From the NCBI GenBank assembly GCA_037200445.1, contig JBBCGH010000001.1, positions 806,001-870,000 on the forward strand: a DNA stretch of 64,000 nt. Direction: 5' to 3'. A program made the position numbers and the translations under genes. This DNA is from Alphaproteobacteria bacterium (GTDB lineage: Bacteria > Pseudomonadota > Alphaproteobacteria > Rhizobiales > Xanthobacteraceae). The notes under the pieces were generated by a model that worked only from the letters and a program-made list of their open reading frames with translations, had not been told where the DNA came from and searched no databases. Positions 1 through 8,359 of this stretch are shown here, one piece after another; position 1 is the stretch's first letter, and each line of letters opens with the position of its first letter.

Positions 1-29
1 TCATCGCGCGCGGACTGGGCCTGCGCTGA
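1..29 (+). CDS. 3' end of an upstream gene (partial)
   Basis: Eight sense codons (ending GLGLR) run into a TGA at 27-29, immediately followed by the ATG of the next gene at 30. The abutting junction suggests one operon. Because the next gene encodes only the CoA-binding half of an ADP-forming acyl-CoA synthetase, the natural partner upstream would be the ATP-grasp half. That is inference from context; too little sequence is present to identify it. Confidence 0.35.
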
Positions 30-1451
30 ATGCCCGACATCGCAAAGCTGCTGTGGCCGAAGTCGGTCGCGATCATCGGCGCGTCGTCGGATACACGCGG
101 CCTGCGCGGCCGCATCGTGCAGATCATGCGCAGCCATCCGTATCAGGGCGGGGTCTATCCGGTGAGCCGCAGCGAAACCGAAGTGCAGGGGCTCAAGGCC
201 TACAAGTCGGTCGCGGAGCTGCCGCCGACCGACTTGGCCGCGATGATCATCCCGGCGCGGTTCGTGCCTCAGGAACTGGAGAATTGCGGCAGGGCCGGCA
301 TCAAGGCGGCGATCATCCTTTCGTCCGGCTTCGCCGAGGAGAAGGGCGAGGCCGGGCCCGCGCTGCAGAGGGAAGTACAGGCAATCGCGCAGAAATACGA
401 CATGGCGGTGAGCGGGCCGAACGGCGAGGGCTTCGCCAACACGGCGGCCTCGCTCTGTCCGACGTTCAGTCCCGCGATGGACGCGGGCGATGTGCCGTTG
501 CTGCCGCGCGCCGATCGCACGCGCGGCCAGATCGCGGTGATCTCGCAGAGCGGCGGCATGGGGTTCGCGTTCTTCGATCACGGGCGGCCGAAGGAATTGT
601 CGTTTCGCTATATCATCACCACCGGCAACGAGGCCTGTCTTACGGCGAGCGACTTTGCCGAGTTCGTCGTCGACGAGGGCAAGACCGCCGCGGTGCTGAT
701 GCTCATTGAAGACATCAAGAGCATCGCGACCTTCGAGCGCGCCGCCGCGAAGGCGCTGCGCGCCGGGGTGCCGCTGATCGTCAGCCGGCTTGGCGCTTCG
801 GAGGCCGGCGGGCGCGCGATTGCGGCGCACACGGCGGCGAAGGGCAACGACGCCGAATATCGCGCGCTGTTTGCGAAATATGGGGTGATCGAGAGCAATG
901 ATCTCGACGAGATGGTCGATATCGCAGCGGCCTTCGTCGGAATGGGCAACCGGTTGCCCGCGAGCAATCGCGTCGCGATTGCGTCGTCGTCCGGCGGTGG
1001 GGGCGCCTGGGTGGCGGATGCCTGCGCGCTCGCAGGTCTGGAGATGCCGATCCTCGACGACGCGGTGCGCGCCAGGATCGACGCCTACCTGCCGCCGTAC
1101 GGCTGCTCGCAGAACCCGGTCGATGTCACCGCGCAGGCCATCCATGAGCGCGGCTATGCGGAGTTCGCGCGCCTTGCCGCCGAGTCGCCCAACGTCGATG
1201 GCGTGATCCTTGTCGTGACAGGCCGCCATCCGCGCTTTCTCTTGGAGGACCGCGAGCACTTGATCGCGCTCGGCCGCGACTCGAAAAAGCCCGTGCTGCT
1301 CTGGAGCTATACGCGGCCGGCCGCGGTCTGCGTCGATCTGTTGAGCGAGGCGGGCTTGCCGCTGTTCACCAATGTGCACAATTGCGCCCGCGCGATGCGC
1401 GTGATGGCGGACTATCGTGTGGCGCGCGAAAATTTCAGAAAGGGTAGATGA
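30..1451 (+). CDS. CoA-binding protein, ADP-forming acyl-CoA synthetase alpha-subunit-like
   Basis: A 473-residue protein with the layout of the alpha part of NDP-forming acyl-CoA synthetases. It has an N-terminal CoA-binding Rossmann domain (VAIIGASSDT near residue 13), a flavodoxin-like ligase domain with ISQSGGMG near 171, and a second ligase domain. His267 in AAHTAAKG sits where the family's phosphohistidine loop (normally SHTGALAG) lies, so phosphoryl transfer is plausible, although the loop is divergent. No ATP-grasp domain is fused, so a separate beta subunit is expected, perhaps the gene cut off at position 1. The stop overlaps the crotonase start (ATGA at 1448-1451), implying translational coupling. 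The acyl substrate is unknown. Confidence 0.8.
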   Translation: MPDIAKLLWPKSVAIIGASSDTRGLRGRIVQIMRSHPYQGGVYPVSRSETEVQGLKAYKSVAELPPTDLAAMIIPARFVPQELENCGRAGIKAAIILSSGFAEEKGEAGPALQREVQAIAQKYDMAVSGPNGEGFANTAASLCPTFSPAMDAGDVPLLPRADRTRGQIAVISQSGGMGFAFFDHGRPKELSFRYIITTGNEACLTASDFAEFVVDEGKTAAVLMLIEDIKSIATFERAAAKALRAGVPLIVSRLGASEAGGRAIAAHTAAKGNDAEYRALFAKYGVIESNDLDEMVDIAAAFVGMGNRLPASNRVAIASSSGGGGAWVADACALAGLEMPILDDAVRARIDAYLPPYGCSQNPVDVTAQAIHERGYAEFARLAAESPNVDGVILVVTGRHPRFLLEDREHLIALGRDSKKPVLLWSYTRPAAVCVDLLSEAGLPLFTNVHNCARAMRVMADYRVARENFRKGR

Positions 1452-2245
1452 TGGCGAACTATCCGGACATCGGCCTGGAGCTTTCCGGCCACGTGGCGAC
1501 GATCGAGATCCAGCGTCCGCCGAACAATTTCTTCGATGTGGTGCTGATCAACTCGATCGCGGACGCGCTGCACGACCTGGACAAGAACGACCAGTGCCGC
1601 GCGGTGGTGCTTGCCGCGCAGGGTAAGGCGTTCTGCGCGGGCGCGAATTTCGGCGACGGGTCGTCGCTGAACAGGGAAGGGCAGCGGCCGGGCGAGGCGA
1701 TGACCCCGATCGGCCACATCTACATCCAGGCGGTGCGGCTGTTCCGCTCCAAGAAGCCGATCGTCGGCGCGATCCATGGCGCGGCGGTCGGCGGCGGGCT
1801 CGGGCTCTCGATGGTGGCAGATTTCCGCGTCGCCTGCCCGGAGACGCGCTTTGTCGGAAACTTCACGCGGCTCGGCTTTCACCCGGGCTTCGGCCTGACA
1901 CACACCTTGCCGGCCGTGATCGGCCAGCAGAACGCCGCGATGATGTTCTACACCAGCCGCCGCGTGACCGGCGAGGAGGCCTATCGGATGGGCCTTGCCG
2001 ACGTGCTGGTGCCGCAAGATCAGGTGCGAGCCGCTGCACAAAAGCTTGCTGCAGAGATTGCCGAGAACGCGCCGCTCGGCGTCACCGAGACGCGCGCCAC
2101 GATGCGCGCCGGTCTCGCCGATCGCGTCATGAAGGCGACCGAGCACGAGCTCGAGATCCAGACGCGGCTGCGTGCCACGGAAGACTTCAAGGAAGGCGTG
2201 AAGGCGATGGCCGAGCGCCGCGTGCCGGATTTCAAGGGGCGTTAG
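1448..2245 (+). CDS. Enoyl-CoA hydratase/isomerase (crotonase) family protein
   Basis: A 265-residue crotonase-fold protein, the usual length for the family. The oxyanion-hole segments are clear: AFCAGANFG near 61-69 and GAAVGGGLGLS near 111-121. The segment that normally carries the first catalytic glutamate (PEI in classical hydratases) reads NFTRLGFHPG near 138-147. The reaction may therefore not be simple enoyl-CoA hydration; isomerase, decarboxylase or hydrolase activities occur in the superfamily. It is coupled to the CoA-ligase-like gene (overlapping ATGATG starts), which suggests the pair activates and processes one acyl-CoA. Its stop overlaps the convergent GMC gene. Confidence 0.85.
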   Translation: MMANYPDIGLELSGHVATIEIQRPPNNFFDVVLINSIADALHDLDKNDQCRAVVLAAQGKAFCAGANFGDGSSLNREGQRPGEAMTPIGHIYIQAVRLFRSKKPIVGAIHGAAVGGGLGLSMVADFRVACPETRFVGNFTRLGFHPGFGLTHTLPAVIGQQNAAMMFYTSRRVTGEEAYRMGLADVLVPQDQVRAAAQKLAAEIAENAPLGVTETRATMRAGLADRVMKATEHELEIQTRLRATEDFKEGVKAMAERRVPDFKGR

Positions 2246-3945
2246 GCCGCCGCTTCCTGCTTGATCAAGTCCGCCATGCGCTCCGCCACCATGATGGTGG
2301 AGATGTTGGTGTTGGCGCAGGGGATCGACGGCATCACCGAGGCATCGCAGACCCGCAAGCCGCCGACGCCACGCACGCGCCCGTTCGGTGCCGTGACCGC
2401 GAGCGGATCGTCCTCGCGCCCCATGCGGCAGGTCCCGACCGGATGCCACACGCCCGCGACTGACTTCTGCAGATAGGCATCGAGCGTATCGTCGTCGGCC
2501 AGCACATCGGCGAGCGTCACGCCGCTCGTCACCAGTGAGTCGATCAGCCAGGAGCGCAGCATCGGCAGTGCGCCGAGTATGCCGGCGAGCACGCTCATCT
2601 GCATGGCGTTGCGAACACCTGGCACCGACACGCCGCGCACGCGATCCGAATAATTGGTGGGGAAGATCTTGCTGCGGATGCCGTCGAGCTCCGGCGAGGC
2701 CGCGATCTCGGCGACGAAGCGGAATGCGTTGCGCATGCGCCCGAGGTCGCGCCGGTCGGACAGCATGCGGAAATCGACCAGCGGCTCGTCGCGCGGGTCG
2801 GCTGAGCGCAGCGCGACGTAACCTTGTGAATAGGCCTTGTTGACGAAGAAATAGAGCGAGCCGACGCGCCGCCCGAGTGCGTGCCAGCCCGAGCGCGCCA
2901 GCACTGCGAGGCACATGTCGCCGGAGGGGACGCCGGGAAGGCGGGAGGAAAAGCGCACCTGCGCCTGGGTGTGATGGCGATCGAGATTGTGCAGGCGGCC
3001 GTCGCGATGCAGATAGCACGACACACTGACCGACGGGTGTTCGATCAGGTTGCGCCCGACGCCGGGCAACGGCGTGACCACGCCGACGCCATGCTTGGCG
3101 AGTTCGTCCGGCGCGCCGACGCCGGAACGCATCAGGACGGCGGGTGAGTGGATCGCGCCGCAGGTGAGGATCAACTCCCGACCCTGCACGATCTCGGTCT
3201 TGCGCGGCGAAGAGATCTCCGCGCCGGTCGCACGCGCGCCCGTAAACAGAATGCGACGGACGTAGGTTTCGGTGCGGATGGTGAGGTTCTTGCGCGCGCG
3301 TACCGCCGGCGTGAGGTACGCCATCGCGCATGAGACGCGCCGGTCGTTCTCGTCGATCGAGGTGGGCACCGGCATCACGCCGTCTTCCCACTTGCCGTTC
3401 TGGTCCGGCACGATCGGCAGGCCGCGCTTGCCGAGCACGTCCGCGACGATCTTCACAAAGCCGGCCCAGTCCTCTGTTGGATAGCGGCGGATGGTGATCG
3501 GGCCGTCCTTGCCGTGATACTCGCCGGAGAAATTCAGGTCGCGTTCGAGCTTGCGGAAATAGGGAAGCACCGCGGCGAAATTCCAGCCCGTCGCGCCGAG
3601 TTCCTCCCAGCCGTCGTAGTCGGTCGGCGCGCCGCGGTTGGCGATCAGCCCGTTGATACTCGATCCGCCGCCGAGAATGCGCGCCTGCTCGTAACGCGCG
3701 CGCCTGCGGCCCTCCGGATCGTTGGTCGACGCGTTGCCGAGCAGCACGGTGAGGCTCGGCCAGGTGAAATCCGGATTGAAGTAGGCGCGGCCTGGATAAC
3801 TCGCCAGCACGTCGGCCGGTGCGGTCTCCGCCGTGACGTCCGCGCCGGCTTCGATGAGCAGCACGGTCGCGCGCGGATTTTCCGACAGCCGCGCGGCGAG
3901 CACGCAGCCCGAAGACCCGCCGCCGAGGATCACATAGTCGTACAT
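2242..3945 (-). CDS. GMC family FAD-dependent oxidoreductase (choline dehydrogenase-like)
   Basis: A 567-residue glucose-methanol-choline oxidoreductase. The N-terminus has the dinucleotide motif ILGGGSSGCVLAARL with the acidic end of strand beta2 (IEAGAD). The first GMC signature lies near residues 80-100 (RILGGGSSING). The C-terminus has WHPVGTCRMG carrying the catalytic His and ANTNIST with the second active-site residue. Length and domain order match bacterial alcohol/choline dehydrogenase homologues that pass electrons from an alcohol to a quinone or oxygen. It stands alone, convergent with the crotonase gene (4-base stop overlap). The alcohol substrate cannot be told from sequence. Confidence 0.9.
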   Translation of the reverse strand: MYDYVILGGGSSGCVLAARLSENPRATVLLIEAGADVTAETAPADVLASYPGRAYFNPDFTWPSLTVLLGNASTNDPEGRRRARYEQARILGGGSSINGLIANRGAPTDYDGWEELGATGWNFAAVLPYFRKLERDLNFSGEYHGKDGPITIRRYPTEDWAGFVKIVADVLGKRGLPIVPDQNGKWEDGVMPVPTSIDENDRRVSCAMAYLTPAVRARKNLTIRTETYVRRILFTGARATGAEISSPRKTEIVQGRELILTCGAIHSPAVLMRSGVGAPDELAKHGVGVVTPLPGVGRNLIEHPSVSVSCYLHRDGRLHNLDRHHTQAQVRFSSRLPGVPSGDMCLAVLARSGWHALGRRVGSLYFFVNKAYSQGYVALRSADPRDEPLVDFRMLSDRRDLGRMRNAFRFVAEIAASPELDGIRSKIFPTNYSDRVRGVSVPGVRNAMQMSVLAGILGALPMLRSWLIDSLVTSGVTLADVLADDDTLDAYLQKSVAGVWHPVGTCRMGREDDPLAVTAPNGRVRGVGGLRVCDASVMPSIPCANTNISTIMVAERMADLIKQEAAA

Positions 3946-4022
3946 GCTCCCACTCGCTTTGGCGCATTGTCACGGCCGCGCCCATGCGCAAAGCTGGCGG
4001 ACCACGTCGCGAACATCAATCC

Positions 4023-5129
4023 ATGAAAATCACCGCTGCCGAGTCGATTCTCCTCACCGTTCCATACCGCACCAGCGGCGGGCTGCAATCGATCGCAGGC
4101 CGGCCGGCCGCGGGGTTGAATATTCTGCTGCTGCGGTTGGAGACAGACGACGGCGTGACCGGCTGGGGCGAGGCCTTCGGCCATGGCGTGTCACCCGCCA
4201 CCAGGACCGCGTTCGACACGCTGGTGGCGCCGATGCTGATCGGGCGCGATCCGTCGAACATTGATGCGCTGATGCACGACCTGCAGCAGACGCTCCATCT
4301 GTTCGGGCGCAGCGGGCCGGTGATGTACGCGCTCTCCGGCGTCGATATCGCGCTGTGGGACATCGCCGGGAAGGCCGCGAGCAAACCGCTCTACCAACTG
4401 TTCGGCGGGACGGCACGCGCGATGCCCGCCTATGCGAGCCTGCTGCGCTGCTCGGGACCGCATGCGGTGGCGCGAAGCTGCGAGGATGCGCTCGCGCAGG
4501 GCTATCGGCTGATCAAGCTGCATGAGATCACCGTGCCCGCGGTGCAAGCAGCGCGCGGCGCAGTGGGCCCCGGGGTGCCCTTGATGGTCGATACCAACTG
4601 CCCCTGGAGCATCGATGAGGCGCTTGCGATGGCGGAGAAGCTGCGGCCCTTCGACATGCACTGGCTGGAAGAGCCGGTGTGGCCGCCGGAGGATCACGCG
4701 GGACTCGCCAAGGTGCGCGCCGCCGGCACGGTGATCGCGGCGGGGGAGAATGCGGCGGGGTTGATCGAGTTTCGCCGCGCATTCGAGCTCGGATCGCTTG
4801 ACATCGCGCAGCCGAGCGTCACCAAGATCGGCGGCATTTCGGAGACGCGCTGCATCATTGCGCTCGCGAATGAGTTCGGCGTGCGCGTTGTGCCGCACTG
4901 TCCTTACTTCGGTCCAGGCTTCATCGCGAGCCTGCACCTGACCGCAGCGCTGCCTGCCGATACGCCGGTCGAGCGTCTGTTCGTCGATCTGGAGGCGAGC
5001 CCGATGGGCGACTGGGTCGATGCGAAGAACGGCGCGATGCGCGTGCCGCAAGGTTCCGGTCTCGGTGCCGATCCCGATCCGGCGCTGATCGCGCGCTATC
5101 GCACGCATGCTCCGAACATTGTCAGGTGA
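4023..5129 (+). CDS. Mandelate racemase/muconate lactonizing enzyme family protein
   Basis: An enolase-superfamily enzyme of about 368 residues. The ATG at 4023 (MKITAAESI) is chosen over one at 3984 because family members begin with this beta strand. Metal ligands are visible as Asp in MVDTN, Glu in WLEEPVW and Glu in AAGEN, and the C-terminal active-site His is in VVPHCPYFGPG. Two positions depart from mandelate racemase: the KxK pair on the second strand reads KLH, and the Asp that usually partners the His (PDxxKIGG) is Ser in QPSVTKIGG. A proton-abstraction reaction such as acid-sugar dehydration or cycloisomerisation is expected, with altered acid/base chemistry. It probably forms an operon with the SnoaL-like gene three bases downstream. 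Confidence 0.85.
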   Translation: MKITAAESILLTVPYRTSGGLQSIAGRPAAGLNILLLRLETDDGVTGWGEAFGHGVSPATRTAFDTLVAPMLIGRDPSNIDALMHDLQQTLHLFGRSGPVMYALSGVDIALWDIAGKAASKPLYQLFGGTARAMPAYASLLRCSGPHAVARSCEDALAQGYRLIKLHEITVPAVQAARGAVGPGVPLMVDTNCPWSIDEALAMAEKLRPFDMHWLEEPVWPPEDHAGLAKVRAAGTVIAAGENAAGLIEFRRAFELGSLDIAQPSVTKIGGISETRCIIALANEFGVRVVPHCPYFGPGFIASLHLTAALPADTPVERLFVDLEASPMGDWVDAKNGAMRVPQGSGLGADPDPALIARYRTHAPNIVR

Positions 5130-5132
5130 AGC

Positions 5133-5561
5133 ATGTCCGCCGTTCTCGAAGCCAAGGACGAGATCCGCGAGCTGATGGCGACCTATGCGATGGCGATGGA
5201 CGCCTGCCGCTTCGCCGACGTCGGCGCCTGTTTCGCGCCGGACGCCGAGTGGATCACCAGCTACGGCGCCGCGTGCGGTCCGGCCGAGATCGCGAAGTTC
5301 ATCGCCGGGATTGTGCCGGTGAAAGGCGAAGGGCCGCAGCGCAAGCATTACATTACAAATATCATCATCAAGGTCGACGGCGATACGGCGAGCGCCGTGT
5401 CGGACTATCTGGTGGTGCGCGAGTCCGAGAACGGCCTGCTGCCGGTAATGGGCGGCACCTACCGCGACAAATTCGTGAAGACGCAGGCCGGCTGGCGCTT
5501 CGCGCGCAAAGAGCTCGAGCATCACATCTGGGGCGACATGGCGCTCAAGAACGGGCGCTAG
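5133..5561 (+). CDS. SnoaL-like / NTF2-fold protein
   Basis: A 142-residue protein with the nuclear-transport-factor-2 fold typical of SnoaL_4 proteins: an N-terminal helix (AKDEIRELMATYAMAMDACRFADVGACFAPDAEW), then strands ending in RFARKELEHHIWGD. In this family the cone-shaped pocket holds small polyketide, steroid or aromatic substrates, and members act as isomerases, hydratases or dehydratases. It begins three bases after the enolase-superfamily gene, suggesting a shared pathway. No catalytic residues can be assigned confidently. Confidence 0.75.
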   Translation: MSAVLEAKDEIRELMATYAMAMDACRFADVGACFAPDAEWITSYGAACGPAEIAKFIAGIVPVKGEGPQRKHYITNIIIKVDGDTASAVSDYLVVRESENGLLPVMGGTYRDKFVKTQAGWRFARKELEHHIWGDMALKNGR

Positions 5562-5567
5562 TCTCCT

Positions 5568-5628
5568 CCTCATCCTGAGGAGCGTGCGGAGCGAGGCCCT
5601 CGCTTCGCTCGGGCACCTCAGGATGAGG
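5568..5628. repeat. Palindromic repeat, family B (short copy)
   Basis: An inverted repeat with terminal arms CCTCATCCTGAGG (5568-5580) and CCTCAGGATGAGG (5616-5628), and a second inner inverted repeat around GAGGCCCTC. Longer relatives with the same arms lie at 12972, 16851 and 23886. This copy supplies the last codons and the TGA of the downstream minus-strand dehydrogenase gene, so it is partly coding. Confidence 0.85.
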
Positions 5629-6511
5629 TTTTGGTTTGCCGCGCGGAGTGCACAAGCTGCTCGTAGACGCCATAGAGGCGCGTGAAGTCCTGGGCGGCCA
5701 TACCCTTGTCGATTGCCTTCGCAAGTAGCTCTGCGGTCAGCGCCGTGTAGGCATTCGCCTCACCGAACGTGTTGGCGAAGTCGTCGGCCATCGCGAGATC
5801 CTTGGCGAGGTTCGCGACCGTGGAGCGGCCGTCGAACTTGCCCGACAGGACGTGGTTGGGAAAACGCTGCTCCGAAATGTAGCTGCGCGCATTGCCGGCA
5901 TTGAACACCTTGATGGCGGTTTCGAGCGGAATGCCGGCGCGCTCGGCGAGCCGCCCCGCTTCGGCCACCACCATGAAATTGGTGTGGCAAACCATGTTGT
6001 GGAGGAGCTTGATGGTGTGCCCGGCGCCGCTCGGTCCGACGTGCGTGACCGTGCCGGCGATCGCATCGAACACCGGCCGGCAAGCCGCGACCGCCTTGTC
6101 GGCGCCGCCGACCATCAGCGCCATCTTGCCCGTGTCCGCACCGATCGCCCCTCCCGACATCCCGCAGTCGATATAGGCGCGTCCGGTCGCCTGAACCTTC
6201 GCGGCGTTTGCCTTGGTCTTCACGGGATCCGACGTGGTGAGGTCGATCAGGGTCTCCCCGTCGTGGGGGCGTGCGAGGATTGCGGGCAGCATCTCGGCGA
6301 TCTGTGCCGTGCTGGGCACGACGAACAGGATGAAGCTCAGCTGCCCGAACTGGCTCGGCGGCACAAGCGCCACGTCGGACGTAAGGTGTGCGTTCGTCCG
6401 CGCCGCTTCCGCGATATCCCAGGCGGCTGCCAGCCTTTCGGCGCGGTCGAGATTGCGCGCAATGCCGCGGCCCATGTTGCCGAGGCCGATGACGGCGGTG
6501 TCGCGGCTCAT
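5618..6511 (-). CDS. NAD(P)-dependent 3-hydroxyisobutyrate dehydrogenase-like protein
   Basis: A 297-residue beta-hydroxyacid dehydrogenase. It has the N-terminal dinucleotide site VIGLGNMGRGIA near residue 7, the substrate-binding loop DCGMSGGAIGADTGK near 120, and the catalytic lysine in GHTIKLLHNM near 173. The start ATG overlaps the stop of the TRAP permease gene (ATGA at 6508-6511), so it is the last gene of the TRAP operon and probably oxidises the imported hydroxyacid or a derivative. Its final residues and stop lie inside the family-B repeat, so the native C-terminus may have been replaced by repeat sequence. Confidence 0.88.
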   Translation of the reverse strand: MSRDTAVIGLGNMGRGIARNLDRAERLAAAWDIAEAARTNAHLTSDVALVPPSQFGQLSFILFVVPSTAQIAEMLPAILARPHDGETLIDLTTSDPVKTKANAAKVQATGRAYIDCGMSGGAIGADTGKMALMVGGADKAVAACRPVFDAIAGTVTHVGPSGAGHTIKLLHNMVCHTNFMVVAEAGRLAERAGIPLETAIKVFNAGNARSYISEQRFPNHVLSGKFDGRSTVANLAKDLAMADDFANTFGEANAYTALTAELLAKAIDKGMAAQDFTRLYGVYEQLVHSARQTKTSS

Positions 6512-7812
6512 TTCCCGCTCAACTGCTGCGGCAGCCACAGCGCCAATTCGGGCCAGAAGATCACCATTGCCAGCACCACGAACATGATCAGGTGGAACGG
6601 GATGGTGCCGTACACCACTTCGGACAGCTTGCCGTCCCAGATGCTCTGGATCACGAACAGGTTGATGCCGATCGGCGGCGAGATCTGCCCGAGCTCGACG
6701 AACAGCACCAGCACCACGCCGAACATGATCGGATCGATGCCGTAGGAATGCAGCACCGGAAAGATCAGCGGCACCGTGATCACGATCATGCCGAGGCTTT
6801 CGATCAGGCAGCCGAGCACCGTGTAGAGGATGAACAGCGCGAGGAAGAACTCGAGGCGATTGAGTTTCAGTCCGACGACGAATTCGGTGACCTTCTCGCC
6901 CACGCCCGCAAAAGAGATCGCGTAAGAGAAGATGTAGGCGGTCAGAATGATCAGCAGGATGTTGCCGGAGAACTTGATGGTGTTGTGCATCGCCTCGACG
7001 AAGACGCGTGGCGTGAGATTGCCGAAGGTCGCGCCGAGCACGATCGCGAGCAGGCAGCCGATGGTCGCACCTTCGGTCGTGGTGACGAGCCCGGCGTAGA
7101 TGCCGCCGAGTGTGCCGGTGATCAGCAGCGCGAACGGCGCGACGTCGAAAAGTGCACGAAAGAGTTCCGCGATAGATCGCGGCCCGCGTTCCTTCGGCGC
7201 GACTTCGGGCTTCACGGTTGCGTGCACCCCGATGTAAAGCATGAAGAAGGCCGTCATGATCAGCCCGGGGATCACGCCCGCCATGAAAAGCTTCGGCACG
7301 GATGTCTCGGTAAAGCTGCCATAGACGATCATGCCGAAGCTCGGCGGCAGCAGGATGCCGAGTGTGCCGCCCGCCGCGAGCGAGCCGGCCGACATGCGCC
7401 GGTCGTAGTTGCGCGACACGAGCTGCGGGAGCGCGACCCCGCCGATCGAGGCGGCGGTGGCGATGCTCGAGCCCGAGACCGACGCGAAGATCGCGCAGCC
7501 CGCGATGTTGGTCTGCAGCAGCCCGCCGGGCAGCGGCGCCACCAGCTTGGAGAGCCCGTTGTAGATGCGGCTCGACAGTCCGCTGATGCGCAGGATCTCG
7601 GCCATGAACATGAACAGCGGCACGCAGGTGAGCACGAACGAATTCATGCTGCCCCAGCTCATCAGGCCGAGACCCGAGAGCGCGGGCATCCCGCCTTGCA
7701 TGAGGAGATAGATGACGGCCGGCACCGCGATCGCAAACGGAACCGCCATGCCTGCGGTGAGCAGGACCAGGAACAGCACCATCGCGATGACGAACTGGAC
7801 CTCGACGCCCAT
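6508..7812 (-). CDS. TRAP transporter large permease subunit (DctM-like)
   Basis: A highly hydrophobic protein of 434 residues with the approximately 12 to 13 membrane segments and family motifs of DctM: GSMNSFVLTCVPLFMFMAE near 50, GCAIFASVSGSSIATAASIG near 98, and ILLPPSFGMIVYG. The ATG at 7812 is chosen because it overlaps the DctQ stop. It is the ion-coupled transport channel of a tripartite TRAP system, acting with the DctQ and DctP genes upstream. Substrates of the family are typically carboxylates; the specific one is not evident. Confidence 0.93.
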   Translation of the reverse strand: MGVEVQFVIAMVLFLVLLTAGMAVPFAIAVPAVIYLLMQGGMPALSGLGLMSWGSMNSFVLTCVPLFMFMAEILRISGLSSRIYNGLSKLVAPLPGGLLQTNIAGCAIFASVSGSSIATAASIGGVALPQLVSRNYDRRMSAGSLAAGGTLGILLPPSFGMIVYGSFTETSVPKLFMAGVIPGLIMTAFFMLYIGVHATVKPEVAPKERGPRSIAELFRALFDVAPFALLITGTLGGIYAGLVTTTEGATIGCLLAIVLGATFGNLTPRVFVEAMHNTIKFSGNILLIILTAYIFSYAISFAGVGEKVTEFVVGLKLNRLEFFLALFILYTVLGCLIESLGMIVITVPLIFPVLHSYGIDPIMFGVVLVLFVELGQISPPIGINLFVIQSIWDGKLSEVVYGTIPFHLIMFVVLAMVIFWPELALWLPQQLSGK

Positions 7813-8357
7813 CAGGCGCTCCCGGCGCTGCGCAAGCGGCGGATGTGCAGCATGATCGTTCGCACGACCGCGAGGCACAGCGCCGCCGTGCCGATCGCCA
7901 TGACGAGGCGCGGTATCCAGAGCGGCGTCTCCAGCATCGTCGGTGCGCGCTCGCCAAAGCGATAGGACGACAACTCGAGCCGCACGTAATGCCAGAAGAG
8001 CAGCACGGCGAAGGCGAGTGTGAGGATGTCAAAGAAAAGTCCCGAAATCGCGCGCCACCGCGGCGAGAGCCGCGCCTGGATCAATTCGACATGGTGGAAG
8101 CTATCGTTGACCTGACACACCGAGAGCGACAGGAACGTGATCGCGGCCAGCATATAGCCGCCAATCTCGTCGGAGACCTCGAAGGAGAAGTTCAAGAGCC
8201 AGCGCGTGAAGATGTCGGTGCCGATCACCACCAGCATCACGATCAGCGCGGCTTCGCAGGCGAGCTTGCAGGCCTTCTCGATCGGGCCCTCGGGCACGAT
8301 GCTCTTGTGCAGCACCAGCGGTTGCCCGCTGGCGCCCGTTTCGGCCTCGGATTGCAT
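7812..8357 (-). CDS. TRAP transporter small permease subunit (DctQ-like)
   Basis: A 181-residue inner-membrane protein with four predicted transmembrane helices (about residues 32-55, 65-85, 105-125 and 148-170) and the DctQ-type segment FTRWLLNFSFEVSDEIGGYML. It is the small membrane subunit that couples DctM to the receptor. It lies two bases downstream of the DctP stop and overlaps the DctM start, in the canonical P-Q-M order. Confidence 0.92.
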   Translation of the reverse strand: MQSEAETGASGQPLVLHKSIVPEGPIEKACKLACEAALIVMLVVIGTDIFTRWLLNFSFEVSDEIGGYMLAAITFLSLSVCQVNDSFHHVELIQARLSPRWRAISGLFFDILTLAFAVLLFWHYVRLELSSYRFGERAPTMLETPLWIPRLVMAIGTAALCLAVVRTIMLHIRRLRSAGSA

Positions 8358-8359
8358 CG

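Noticed and set aside
1412-3991. An 859-codon open frame on the minus strand over the GMC and crotonase genes
   Set aside because: Arg/Ala-rich shadow of the GMC gene in another phase; no family resemblance.
4191-5573. A 460-codon minus-strand frame opposite the enolase-superfamily gene
   Set aside because: Typical high-GC antisense shadow with His/Arg-rich composition.
6592-7965. A 457-codon plus-strand frame opposite the TRAP permease
   Set aside because: Low-complexity charged translation; the opposite strand has clear DctM sequence.
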